A DNA stretch of 10,432 bases from Baffinella frigidus (lineage: Eukaryota > Cryptophyceae > Cryptomonadales > Baffinellaceae), in contig MU646399.1 of NCBI GenBank assembly GCA_026770585.1, positions 727,939 to 738,370 on the forward strand. The letters run 5' to 3'. The notes below the pieces were generated by a model, which had not been told where the DNA came from, did not search any database, and saw only the letters and a list, made by a program, of their open reading frames with translations. Every line of letters begins with the position of its first letter. Position 1 is the stretch's first letter. Position numbers and translations under genes: made by a program. Below are positions 1 through 5,837 of this stretch, one piece after another.

Positions 1-30
1 CCCCCGAAGACCACCACAGGGCCCTATGCA

Positions 31-166
31 GAGGCCTACAGGGGTACCTCGCTCATAAGAAACCGCCCCCCCCACCTAGGACCACCATAGGACCCTGGGC
101 ATGGTCCTACTGTAGGGTTCTAGGGGGGGGCGGTTTCTTATGAGCGAGGTACCCCTGTAAGGCCTC
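31..166. mobile_element. Palindromic repeat family (ATGAGCGAGGTACCCCTGTA), copy 1
   Basis: Inverted arms 31-73 and 123-166 match over about 43 bp with a single-base indel, including eight C paired with eight G. The inner segment (CTAGGACCACCATAGG and related sequence) also pairs imperfectly, so the whole unit could fold into a long hairpin. It has no coding capacity of its own. Related copies lie at 8173-8276, 8895-8999, 9872-9967 and 10269-10384. It is the best preserved copy in the window and probably the most recent. Confidence 0.75.
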
Positions 167-205
167 TTGCACGCCGTCCCCCCAGCGTCGATTCCGGGGT
201 TCGGG

Positions 206-264
206 ACTTTAAGGTCCTAGAGGTTCTTTTAACTTTCACCACAGGCGGACACTGGAACTTATCT
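206..264 (+). repeat. Dispersed repeat shared with 8769-8824
   Basis: Shares AGGTTCTT, then GGCGGACACTGGAACTTATCT (one mismatch), with 8769-8824 in the same orientation, with similar spacing and a preceding TTTA-GGTCCT block. At 8769-8824 the same sequence forms the interior of a MITE with visible terminal repeats, so this is probably a decayed relative of that element. Confidence 0.55.
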
Positions 265-280
265 ACGGACAAGCCATGAT

Positions 281-362
281 CCGGGATTCGGGTTCTCGGT
301 TTTGGGTTTCGGGATCCGGGGTTCGGGGTTGAGGGTTCGGGTTCCCGGTTTCGGGTTTCGGG
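281..362 (+). repeat. Degenerate GGGTTTC/GGGTTCG array
   Basis: Loose 6-7 bp units such as GGGTTCG, GGGTTTC and GGGATCC, each resembling a mutated telomere repeat. It ends where the second HMG exon copy begins at about 363. Confidence 0.6.
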
Positions 363-365
363 TAC

Positions 366-599
366 CTCCTTGTACTCCCTGCGGCCCTCCGTGTCAAGCT
401 CCTTCCACTCTAATAGGGTAACGTCCTAAAAACCGGGTAGCTAGGCCTACGGTATTGCCTACGGTAGGCCGTAGGGCTCCTAGGAACTAATGCTTCGTAG
501 AACCCCCCCTAGGCCCCTACGGCCTACCGTAGGCAATACCGTAGGCTCAACTACCCGGGTTTCAGGACGTTAGCCTATGACCTCTTCCGTGAGAACCTC
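366..599 (-). pseudogene. HMG exon 6 copy split by a MITE
   Basis: The two parts are 599-582 (EVLTEE) and 410-366 (EWKELDTEGRREYKE, preceded by the last base of the GAA codon at 411). With the insertion at 412-581 set aside, the two parts are in one frame and match exon 6, with five synonymous and two non-synonymous changes over 19 codons (Ala/Thr and Gly/Asp). A donor-like GAG|GTACCC follows. Upstream of the Glu-Val the match to LKVTEVTK is lost and a stop appears. The insertion contains no splice-rescuing structure that I can see, so this copy is probably non-functional. Confidence 0.7.
412..581. mobile_element. 170-bp palindromic MITE inserted in an HMG exon copy
   Basis: Arms 419-484 and 508-572 are nearly perfect inverted repeats with a 23-bp spacer; the outer termini (AATAGGGTAACG and the reverse complement CATAGGCTAACG) extend the match more weakly. 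CTCT at 408-411 is repeated at 582-585, fitting a 4-bp target-site duplication. The intact HMG exon 6 shows the uninterrupted site. No ORF for a transposase is inside, so it is non-autonomous. Confidence 0.75.
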
Positions 600-604
600 C
601 ACAC

Positions 605-650
605 GAGGCTACCCTCATGGCCAGAATGAGGCTACCCTCATGGCCAGAAT
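605..650 (+). repeat. 23-bp tandem duplication
   Basis: GAGGCTACCCTCATGGCCAG plus AAT occurs twice head to tail (605-627 and 628-650) without mismatches, indicating a recent duplication. No gene function is visible. Confidence 0.85.
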
Positions 651-790
651 GAAAGTCAATTATAGCGTTTTGTGGGGAGAGTTTGTCACGAAGCGGGCGC
701 CGCGTGACCAAACATATAAAATTACTACACAGACGCTTACAACCGACATTTATTTTAGGTGCATAGGTGCATAGATAGGCTCGTGCGGAC

Positions 791-873
791 CTCTTTGTAT
801 TCCCGGCGGCCTTCCGTGCCAAGCTCCTTCCACTCTTCCGCGAGCACCTTGGTCACCTCTGTCACCTTCAGCC
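791..873 (-). CDS. HMG gene exon 6, HMG-box helices 2 and 3
   Basis: Acceptor CCCGCAG|GG, then 27 codons reading LKVTEVTKVLAEEW, KELGTEGRREYKE, ending GAG|GTCCGC in phase 0. The pattern (V/I)TE(V/I)xK...xxWKEL...xxY is the helix 2-helix 3 signature of HMG boxes, with the conserved Trp (W219 of the model). Roughly 20 residues of helix 3 are still missing, so another exon is expected, and I found none between 790 and 1. The pyrimidine tract of the acceptor is supplied by the (CCCTCAA)n array next to it. A diverged copy at 599-366 carries a MITE and a decayed copy sits at 1056-1018. Confidence 0.83.
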
Positions 874-888
874 CTGCGGGTTCAGGGT

Positions 889-980
<92 letters not shown>

Positions 981-3900
981 TGAAGGTGAGGGCTGCCAAC
1001 AACGCGGTAGGGGTAAGGGCTCCCAGCACCTTGATCGTCTCCATCACCTACAGCCCTCCAGGGTAGATGGGTAGATGGGTTGGGGGTTAGGGGTTATGGG
1101 TTGGGGGTTAGGGGTTGGGGGTTAGGGGTGAGGGTTTAGGGGTTAGGGGTTAGGGGTTAAGGTTTGGGGGTGCGGGGTTGGAGGTTGGGGGTTAGGGGTC
1201 AGAGTTCAGGGGCTAGGGGTTTAAGGGTTTAGGGGTTGTGGGTTGTGGGTTGGAGGTTGTGGGTTGTGGGTTGTGGGTTGGAGGTTGGGGGTCAGGGTTC
1301 AGGGGTTAGGGTCTAGAGGTTGAGGGGTTGTGGGGTGTGGGTTGGAGGTTGGGGGTCAGGGTTCAGGGGTTAGGGTCTAGAGGTTTAGGGGTTGTGGGTT
1401 GTGGGTTGGAGGTTGGGGGTCAGGGTTCAAGGGTTAGGGTCTAGGGGTTTAGGGGTTGTGGGTAAGGGGTGTCCGATTTATTCGCCTCCGCCTCCGATTT
1501 ATTAGGATCGAGAGCGCGGATGATAACACGTGGTGCTTTGGATGCAGGGTGTAGGGTGTAGGGTGTAGGGTGCAGGGTGCAGGGCGTAGGGTGTGTAGGG
1601 TGTAGGGTGTGTAGGGTGTAGGGTGTAGGGTGTAGGGTGTAGGGTGTAGGGTGCAGGGCGCAGGGTGTAGGGTGTAGGTTGGGTGTTGGGTGTTGGGTGT
1701 AGGGTGTTGGGTGTTGGGTGTTGGGTGCCGGGTGTAGGGTGTAGGGTGTAGGGTGTAGGGTGCAGGGCGCAGGGTGTAGGGTGTAGGTTGGGTGTTGGGT
1801 GTTGGGTGTAGGGTGTTGGGTGTTGGGTGTTGGGTGCCGGGTGTAGGGTGTAGGGTGTAGGGTGTAGGGTGCAGGGTGCAGGGTGTAGGGTGTAGGGTGT
1901 AAGGTTTAGGGTGTCGTAGGGTGTAGTAGGGTGTAGTAGGGTGTAGTAGGGTGTAGGGTGTAGGGTGTGGGGTGTGGGGTTTGACCAGGCTTCTCCTCGC
2001 GGACTCTCGCGCGGTTCTTCTTGATGAAGGTGTAGGGTGTAGGGTGTAGGGTGTGGAGTGTAGGGTGTTGGGTGTTGGTTGTAGGGTGTAGGGTGTAGGG
2101 TGTAGGGTGTAGGGTGTAGGGTGTAGGGGTGACCAGGCTTCTCCTCCCTCACGCGGGCGCGGTTCTTCTTGATGAAGTTCATGAAACACGTCGGAGGCTT
2201 CTTCGGCTCACCCTCCTGCCGTGGAAAGTTAACGCATTCGTTAAGTTAACAGACCTTAAAGTAACGCATTTGTTAAGGTAACAGATGCAGCGTCTGTGTC
2301 CAGTCCTGGCAGGCACGCGCGGGGACACCCCGCTTGTCAGACCAGGCAGGCACGGCAGGACGGCACGGCAGGCAGTCACGCACCTCTTCTTCGGACGGCA
2401 CGGCAGGCAGTCACGCACCTCTTCTTCTTCTTTACTCTCGATACAGGTCCTAAATCAGGCCCGTTAGCCTTGAGTTGAGTGATGCAACAGTGTATGCGGC
2501 AGAAGTCACGTGACTACGCGTAGTGAGACCAGTGACGCACCCACCGGGGCACCTCCCGCGTGCGAGACCAAGCTACCTGCAAGGTAGAGCTGCCAGAGAC
2601 CCGGGTTGCAACACGCCTGCCTGCCATCTCCGATCAACGCGGCTAGGTTGTTGCGAGTGGATGGCTAGGTTGTTGAGAGTAAACCACCTGCCAGGTCCAC
2701 TTCTACGAGGAACCACTGGATGGCAACCGACAAGGATAAGGCGCCCATATGAGCGCCCTGCCAAAAGTCGTTTAACCTGAAAACAAATCGATTTTTCTCC
2801 AAAAGTGGCCAATTTGTGGGGAAGAATTGTAAACTGACCGCAATCCACGAATTCTAGACAGTCGTTCCGCGTAGTTAAGTGGTCACACGTAGCCCGGGAT
2901 TCGCCAACTAGGAGTACCTCTTCACTTGTATACGTCTTCATCACATCAATCTATGTGCAGTGGGGGGCTCCCTGTCCTTTGCATTATCCCTTAAGTGGCG
3001 AGTAGGCCCATACGCCCAACCGTAGGCCCCTCGGACCTGCCTAGGACCTCTTGGCCGTCAACTTTGACAGGCTCTCCACTTAAGGGCTATATAGCAGGAC
3101 CTGGAGATAGGTCTTGAAACCTGCACGGGTGTGTAAGGGAGGAAGCTTCGGTCCTTCGATTGCAAGACTAGACCCCTTTCTAGGTCGAATCTCCTCTCTA
3201 GGTTGGGTCGGCCAAGAAATTAAGTGGAATTGTGCCTGAAAAGCGCTAAATTGAGAAGGTGTGATGATGCCCAAGCATGATGATGCCCAAGCAAGACAGT
3301 GGACTGCGATCGCAGGGTTTCATTTTGAAAGGAGTCGTGTTCAATTTCGCTTAATTTAGCCCTTTCAGGTTCAAACTTAGTCACGTTACACCCAGCTTAT
3401 GGGTGCTGTGATACGCTAGTGGGCCACTGTCATGTGGTGAGGACATACAACAACTCTTCCCAATGTGGCCGGGAAAACTTCCACAAGTGGCCGGAGTTGA
3501 CTTTCGGGGGATGAACGACCTTGTCAAAACTCAACTAAATGTACCTTGGTAGTCTTCCTCTTACGCTTGACCTCCTTGCCTTCCCCATCTGCTCACGCGC
3601 CAACGAGCGTCAGCCACTGTGCAAAAATCCCTTGGTAGCCCTCTGCGCCACTAGCACTTGGAGTTGGCTCAAATAGTGCTCTGGGGCATTTTCGATTTGC
3701 CTTGTATCGGGGTCGGATCCGACCCCGATCCAAGGTAAAATCGAAGACTTTCCAGGGCACTGTTTGAGCCACTTGTGATGGCTGGTGGAGCGAGCAGTGA
3801 CAGAGCGTGACCTCCCGCGAGGCACGTCGGTTGGGGGTTGCACCCAGTGAGACCCACCTGGAAACAGCGTGTTCCAGTCGGTAACAGTCGGCAACAATCC

Positions 3901-5837
3901 CTGGCACTGCAGGCCTGGCGTGATCGCTCACCGTGCCCAGAAACCACGCACCCACTCTCGCGGACCCGCCGCGCGTTTGTAAAGCCGCTCGTTTGTAAAG
4001 CCGCGCGTTTGTGAAGCCACTCGCACCCGCAACGCACGGGGGGTTGTCAAGTCACTACTGGAAAGCCCCAGGCAAAGTTTCAAAAAGTAGCGGACACTCT
4101 GGTGTCCGCTACTTTGGAGCCATTTTACCCTCAAAAGGTAATTTTTGCCCCAAGGACGTGACCAAAATTCGTCAAAAGGCAACAATAGTGCCGTGTCCAG
4201 AGAAATTGAAACTTCCCCTGTGGCTGTGCAGTAGCACTCACCAGGGCCCGGACTCGACACCCCCTGCGGCGCCCCCCCCGCCGCGGCCAGGGTCGGCGCC
4301 AGGAGAGACTCCTGCCGCCCCGCCGCACCCCCGCCGTAGGCTTGGTACGCAACGGGCTGCGGGAAGGTGGCGGGAGGGGTGGTGTACGGCGGAAGAGAGA
4401 GGTTGCTTGGGATGGGGGCGAGGATCGGGGGCCCGAGGGGTGAACGGCCGTCGCGCGCGAGCATGTGGGCGTGCTGGAGTTGGGCGTGTTGGAGTTGCAT
4501 CTGCATTTGCATCTGGAGCGCGGCTGCTCCTGCCCGGGAATCGAGGGAAGGGCGTTACTTGCTGGGAGGGACGCGTGTTGCGCGGTCGTGGCTTGACGGC
4601 CACGACGCGTGGCTCAGTGTCAATCAACGCAACTGGTTGGCAGCAGACTGATTGGCAGCACCCTAATCTCCATACAAGTATTAATTAATTGCTTTTGGCA
4701 ACGAAAATTACTACACGATTTGCTCACAACAGTAATAGTCGAGCGTTTGTGTAGTAAATTTCGTTGCGCCAAAAGCAATTAATTAATACTTTTGAGGAGA
4801 TGAACCCCGCGTCACCATCACCGCGTCGCGTCGAGCTCGAAACACCGCGTACTTTTGTGGGTTAGAGATTAGGGTTGAGGGCTTAAGAGTACTAAAGAAG
4901 AAGACGTTTAGGGTTCAAGGTGAAGGTTGTACCCCGCCCGAACCCCACACTCCCGTCCTTCACGGGTAAAGGTACAAGCGTCGTGGCCGTTAAGCCACAG
5001 TGTCAATGCGACTGAGTGGCAGCACCACGCGTGACCATCAACGCGTCGAGCTCGAACCGCGACACTACACCCGCACAAACCAAGGCGTTGGATCGCGCGA
5101 GAAGGCTCCAGGCCCGCAGCCTCCCGCGCGTGTCTCACCGCGAAGGGGGCAAGCGCCCACCCGGACAGCTAATTATCGCCAGGGGCCCCGTCGGCCACAG
5201 CATATTCCCCTGCCCTGCGAAATCGGCCATGGGAGGATCCCCCCCCCCCTACACGTTCGACAAAGAGGACAAGGAAATCGGAACGCGATTCTGTGCGTGG
5301 GCGAGTGGTGTGAAAAGGTGTGGGGGCGCGCCGCACCGAACGGATACGGCGGCAGCGCCGACATCGCCGAGGTGCAATACTGCTGCGGCCAGGCTGCTGG
5401 CATGTTCGACCCTGCGCGAGAGAGGGTGAGTCTCGCGAGGATTGAGGGTGTTCTCACGCTGCGACCCATACCAAGTGCTTGTTCACGCGGGTAGGCGCTT
5501 CGGGCTAGCGTGCGCTGCTGGAATCCGGGCGAGTGGCTTTATTTTGGGATGGCTGCACGCACCATATTGCTGCTGTCCCGGGAGCGTAGAATACATCGTG
5601 CCGTGCCCTGCCCGGCGACGGGCCTGTCACGTCCGGAACGAACCCCGCGCGCCTCTGACCGTGCACAAAGGTGTCACATTAGAAGAGCCGCTGGTGCGGG
5701 GGGGGGGAGGGACCTTGGACGAAGCTCGAGAACCCTGGGCTTCCTGGAACCACGGTCTGGGAGGGGAACTGCGGCGGGGGGGCGGCGGCAGCGGTGTTCG
5801 GAGAGGGGCTATCTGGGTCCATGCGCCCATCCACCAT
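791..5837 (-). CDS. HMG-box protein gene, six-exon model, 3' end outside window
   Basis: Composite minus-strand model joining 5837-5714, 5411-5337, 4529-4242, 3588-3545, 2215-2134 and 873-791, about 232 residues so far. Residues 1-163 are low complexity (Pro, Ala, Gln, Ser, Met); 164-177 are basic with a KRKRK core; 181-232 are an HMG box with PKKPP at its start, an aromatic helix 1 (F188, F191), the KPG turn at 203-205, the conserved Trp in EEWKEL (W219) and REYKE in helix 3. HMG boxes bind and bend DNA in the minor groove, so a nuclear transcriptional or chromatin role is likely. All junctions are GT-AG and phase-compatible: 1, 1, 1, 0, 1. A box is usually 70-75 residues, so a further exon must lie below position 1 or be lost. 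Introns measure 302, 807, 653, 1329 and 1260 nt. The last two exons are secure by homology; linking them to the upstream exons is inference, and no transcript evidence is available. Confidence 0.62.
882..977 (+). repeat. (TTGAGGG)n minisatellite
   Basis: About 13 nearly perfect 7-bp units, a one-base variant of TTTAGGG. On the transcribed minus strand it reads CCCTCAA and abuts the acceptor of HMG exon 6, providing its pyrimidine-rich tract. Confidence 0.9.
1018..1056 (-). pseudogene. Decayed copy of HMG exon 6 start
   Basis: Reads L-stop-V-M-E-T-I-K-V-L-G, aligned to LKVTEVTKVLA of exon 6 (six of eleven positions identical), including the GG-CTG beginning after the splice site. An in-frame TAG replaces the Lys codon and the similarity ends after about 12 codons. 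It lies between the TTGAGGG array and the GGGGTTA array, so it is probably a relic of exon duplication broken up by repeat growth. Confidence 0.45.
1066..1274 (+). repeat. Degenerate GGGGTTA/GGGTTGT array
   Basis: Irregular 6-8 bp units, mainly GGGGTTA, GGGGTTG and GGGTTGT. It leads into the more regular 64-bp higher-order units at 1275 and appears to contain an older, decayed version of that unit. Confidence 0.8.
1275..1470 (+). repeat. Three 64-bp higher-order repeat units
   Basis: Units begin at 1275, 1339 and 1403, each starting GGGTTGGAGGTTGGGGGTCA and differing by a few substitutions. Each is built of telomere-like subunits. The equal spacing indicates segmental tandem duplication, not independent slippage. 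Confidence 0.85.
1540..2133 (+). repeat. (GGGTGTA)n minisatellite with 109-bp higher-order unit
   Basis: A 7-bp array with variants GGGTGCA, GGGCGCA, GGGTGTT and GGGTGCC. A 109-bp block carrying the same variants in order occurs twice (landmarks GTGCAGGGCG at 1651 and 1760, and GCC at 1727 and 1836). Interrupted at 1986-2028 by the truncated HMG exon copy. On the minus strand the array gives long open frames (YTLHPTP repeats) because 7 bp x 3 is a whole number of codons; these are not counted as genes. Confidence 0.92.
1986..2028 (-). pseudogene. Truncated second copy of HMG exon 5
   Basis: These 43 nt encode FIKKNRARVREEKP plus the first base of Gly, the same peptide as the 3' half of exon 5, with the same CCTG|GT donor. 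The six nucleotide differences from exon 5 are all synonymous (in the codons for Ala, Arg, Val and Arg). The 5' half (EGEPKKPPTCFMN) is missing: upstream sequence changes directly to the TACACCC minisatellite, leaving no visible acceptor. It is probably a dead exon duplicate, though an unusual alternative exon cannot be excluded. TACACCC-type repeats flank both this copy and exon 5, which suggests the exon and the array were duplicated together. Confidence 0.7.
2134..2215 (-). CDS. HMG gene exon 5, HMG-box start and helix 1
   Basis: Follows CGGCAG| in phase 0 and encodes 27 residues reading EGEPKKPPTCFMNF, then IKKNRARVREEKP, ending CCTG|GTCACC in phase 1. This is the start of an HMG box: the basic-proline lead (PKKPP), the aromatic helix 1 (CFMNF), the NRARVREE stretch and the KPG turn before helix 2. 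Spliced to exon 6 it gives a continuous KPG-LKVTEVTKV, as expected for the family. The donor lies directly against the GGGTGTA-type minisatellite. A shorter copy lies at 2028-1986 and differs only at synonymous positions, which argues that this frame has been under selection. Confidence 0.85.
2225..2285 (+). repeat. 33-bp tandem repeat just upstream of the exon 5 acceptor
   Basis: Units at 2225-2253 and 2258-2285 (period 33) are about 90% identical and each contains an internal inverted motif (TTAACG...CGTTAA in the first). On the transcribed strand they contain several CTTAAC/GTTAAC matches to a YTNAY branch-point consensus, 10-75 nt before CGGCAG. A splicing role is inference. Confidence 0.6.
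2358..2427 (+). repeat. 35-bp tandem duplication
   Basis: GGACGGCACGGCAGGCAGTC plus ACGCACCTCTTCTTC occurs at 2358-2392 and 2393-2427 without mismatches, recently duplicated. On the minus strand each unit carries GAAGAG|GTGCGT, resembling a donor after a Glu/Lys-rich codon run, but no exon could be assembled. Confidence 0.85.
2428..2987. other. Intronic stretch with no feature recognised
   Basis: Part of intron 4 in the HMG gene model. It carries short open frames on both strands with no recognisable motif, and a near-duplicate GGCTAGGTTGTTGxGAGT at about 2641 and 2663. I see no gene here. Confidence 0.4.
2988..3086. mobile_element. 99-bp MITE with 11-bp terminal inverted repeats
   Basis: CCCTTAAGTGG at 2988-2998 is exactly inverted at 3076-3086. 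The left part (AAGTGGCGAGTAGGCCCATACGCCC and on to GGACCTGCCTAGG) matches 8937-8999 in the same orientation. No ORF. It lies in intron 4. Confidence 0.65.
3087..3544. other. Intronic stretch, one 16-bp tandem repeat
   Basis: Within intron 4. TGATGATGCCCAAGCA is repeated exactly at 3262-3277 and 3278-3293. Otherwise I see only short open frames and no recognisable element. Confidence 0.5.
3545..3588 (-). CDS. HMG gene exon 4, short basic exon
   Basis: This 44-nt exon lies between GTGAGCAG|AT and ACCAAG|GTACAT. Its first two bases complete GAT (Asp) with the last base of exon 3, followed by 14 codons reading GEGKEVKRKRKTTK. The KRKRK core could be a nuclear localisation signal, and a basic segment immediately before an HMG box is common in that family. 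It ends in phase 0, as exon 5 requires. The exon is small and its acceptor has a weak pyrimidine tract; the support is the combination of phase, charge and position. It was identified by eye. Confidence 0.5.
3666..3770. mobile_element. Loopless foldback palindrome
   Basis: Arms 3666-3717 and 3718-3770 meet at GGATCC with no loop. The central 24 bp (3706-3729) are a perfect palindrome, and the similarity extends outwards through CTTCGATTT, GTGC-CTGG and GGCTCAAA with several mismatches. No coding content. It lies in intron 3 and is probably an old foldback or MITE; a bacterial-style terminator is not relevant here. Confidence 0.75.
3972..4019 (+). repeat. Three 16-bp tandem units
   Basis: Units CGCGTTTGTAAAGCCG, CTCGTTTGTAAAGCCG and CGCGTTTGTGAAGCCA at 3972, 3988 and 4004. 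Short and intronic, with no function visible. Confidence 0.8.
4084..4115. repeat. Perfect 14-bp hairpin with four-base loop
   Basis: AAAGTAGCGGACAC at 4084-4097 is exactly inverted at 4102-4115 with loop TCTG. It is not followed by a T-run on either strand. It probably forms the centre of another small foldback element in intron 3; flanking similarity is too weak to define its ends. Confidence 0.7.
4242..4529 (-). CDS. HMG gene exon 3, Gln/Met/His then Pro-rich
   Basis: This 288-nt exon is bounded by GGGCAG|GA and CCCTG|GTGAGT, the best donor in the gene. It encodes 95 complete codons: AAALQMQMQMQLQHAQLQH, then HMLARDGRSPLGPP, LSLPPYTTPPATFPQ, AYQAYGGGAAG and a tail GGAPQGVSSPGP. The Gln/Met/His block followed by Pro/Tyr/Ala-rich sequence is typical of disordered regions in transcriptional regulators and is not a catalytic fold. 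Third positions are strongly G/C. Phase is 1 at both ends. The frame could also start at the first Met (4512). Past the donor it reads on through sequence holding a foldback repeat, which looks intronic. Confidence 0.6.
4615..5060 (+). repeat. Diverged duplicated segment, one copy holding the MITE
   Basis: CAGTGTCAAT...GGCAGCACC followed by CGCGTxACCATCA and GTCGAGCTCGAA occurs at 4615-4663 plus 4808-4850, and again uninterrupted at 4999-5060. The second copy represents the site without the element. Not recognised as coding. Confidence 0.6.
4664..4803. mobile_element. 140-bp foldback MITE
   Basis: Core arms 4676-4716 and 4749-4791 match over 41-43 bp with a 2-bp gap and one mismatch, around a 32-bp spacer. 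The outer ends TAATCTCC and GGAGATGA are also inverted. ACCC at 4660-4663 recurs at 4804-4807, a possible 4-bp target duplication. The AT-rich arms (TTAATTAATTGC) contrast with the GC-rich surroundings, suggesting transfer into the site. No ORF. It lies in intron 2. Confidence 0.75.
5337..5411 (-). CDS. HMG gene exon 2, Pro/Ala/Tyr/Ser-rich
   Basis: A strong 3' splice signal (CCCTCTCTCGCGCAG) precedes the exon, which begins with two bases completing a Gly codon from exon 1. It encodes 24 residues, SNMPAAWPQQYC followed by TSAMSALPPYPF, with GC-rich third positions. The proposed donor TTCG|GTGCGG ends in phase 1 and joins exon 3 as Gly. That donor is only moderate, and the frame stays open beyond it to about 5173, so the 3' boundary is uncertain. 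The same pyrimidine tract read on the plus strand gives a good-looking donor (GAGAGG|GTGAGT), so a plus-strand exon ending near 5420 is the competing reading. Confidence 0.42.
5714..5837 (-). CDS. HMG gene exon 1, Pro/Ser/Ala-rich N-terminus
   Basis: Starts at an ATG at 5837 in a favourable context (A at -3, G at +4) with an in-frame TGA a few codons upstream, and encodes 41 residues beginning MVDGRMDPDSPSPN, then an Ala run, PPPQF and VVPGSPGFSSFVQ. It ends CAAG|GTCCCT, phase 1. The composition resembles a disordered activation-type region and no folded domain is visible. GC-rich third positions match the other exons. The pyrimidine-rich stretch ending in AG just before the ATG could instead be a 3' splice site, which would make this an internal exon. 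The opposite strand has longer open frames here, but they show no conserved motif. The call depends on composition and on phase agreement with the next exon. Confidence 0.5.

Noticed and set aside
882-2133. CRISPR array
   Set aside because: Contiguous short tandem units with no unique spacers, in a eukaryotic setting.
1449-2189. Long minus-strand frames with YTLHPTP repeats
   Set aside because: A 7-bp repeat without stops stays open in all three frames of the strand. The only real coding bits are the HMG exon pieces at its edges.
2393-2460. Extra Glu/Lys-rich exon before GAAGAG|GTGCGT on the minus strand
   Set aside because: The donor looks fair, but I found no acceptor or sensible reading frame, and exons 4 and 5 already join in phase without it.
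3593-4037. Minus-strand frames across the 3666-3770 palindrome
   Set aside because: They run through a foldback element and tandem 16-bp units, have no motif, and lie in a predicted intron.
4084-4115. Rho-independent terminator
   Set aside because: The hairpin lacks a following T-run and the locus is eukaryotic and intronic.
5000-5494. Plus-strand frame ending in APNGYGGSADIAEVQYCC before a GTGAGT
   Set aside because: A good-looking donor, but no family motif. The same pyrimidine tract works as acceptor for the minus-strand exon 2, which agrees in phase and composition with its neighbours. Kept as the alternative reading.
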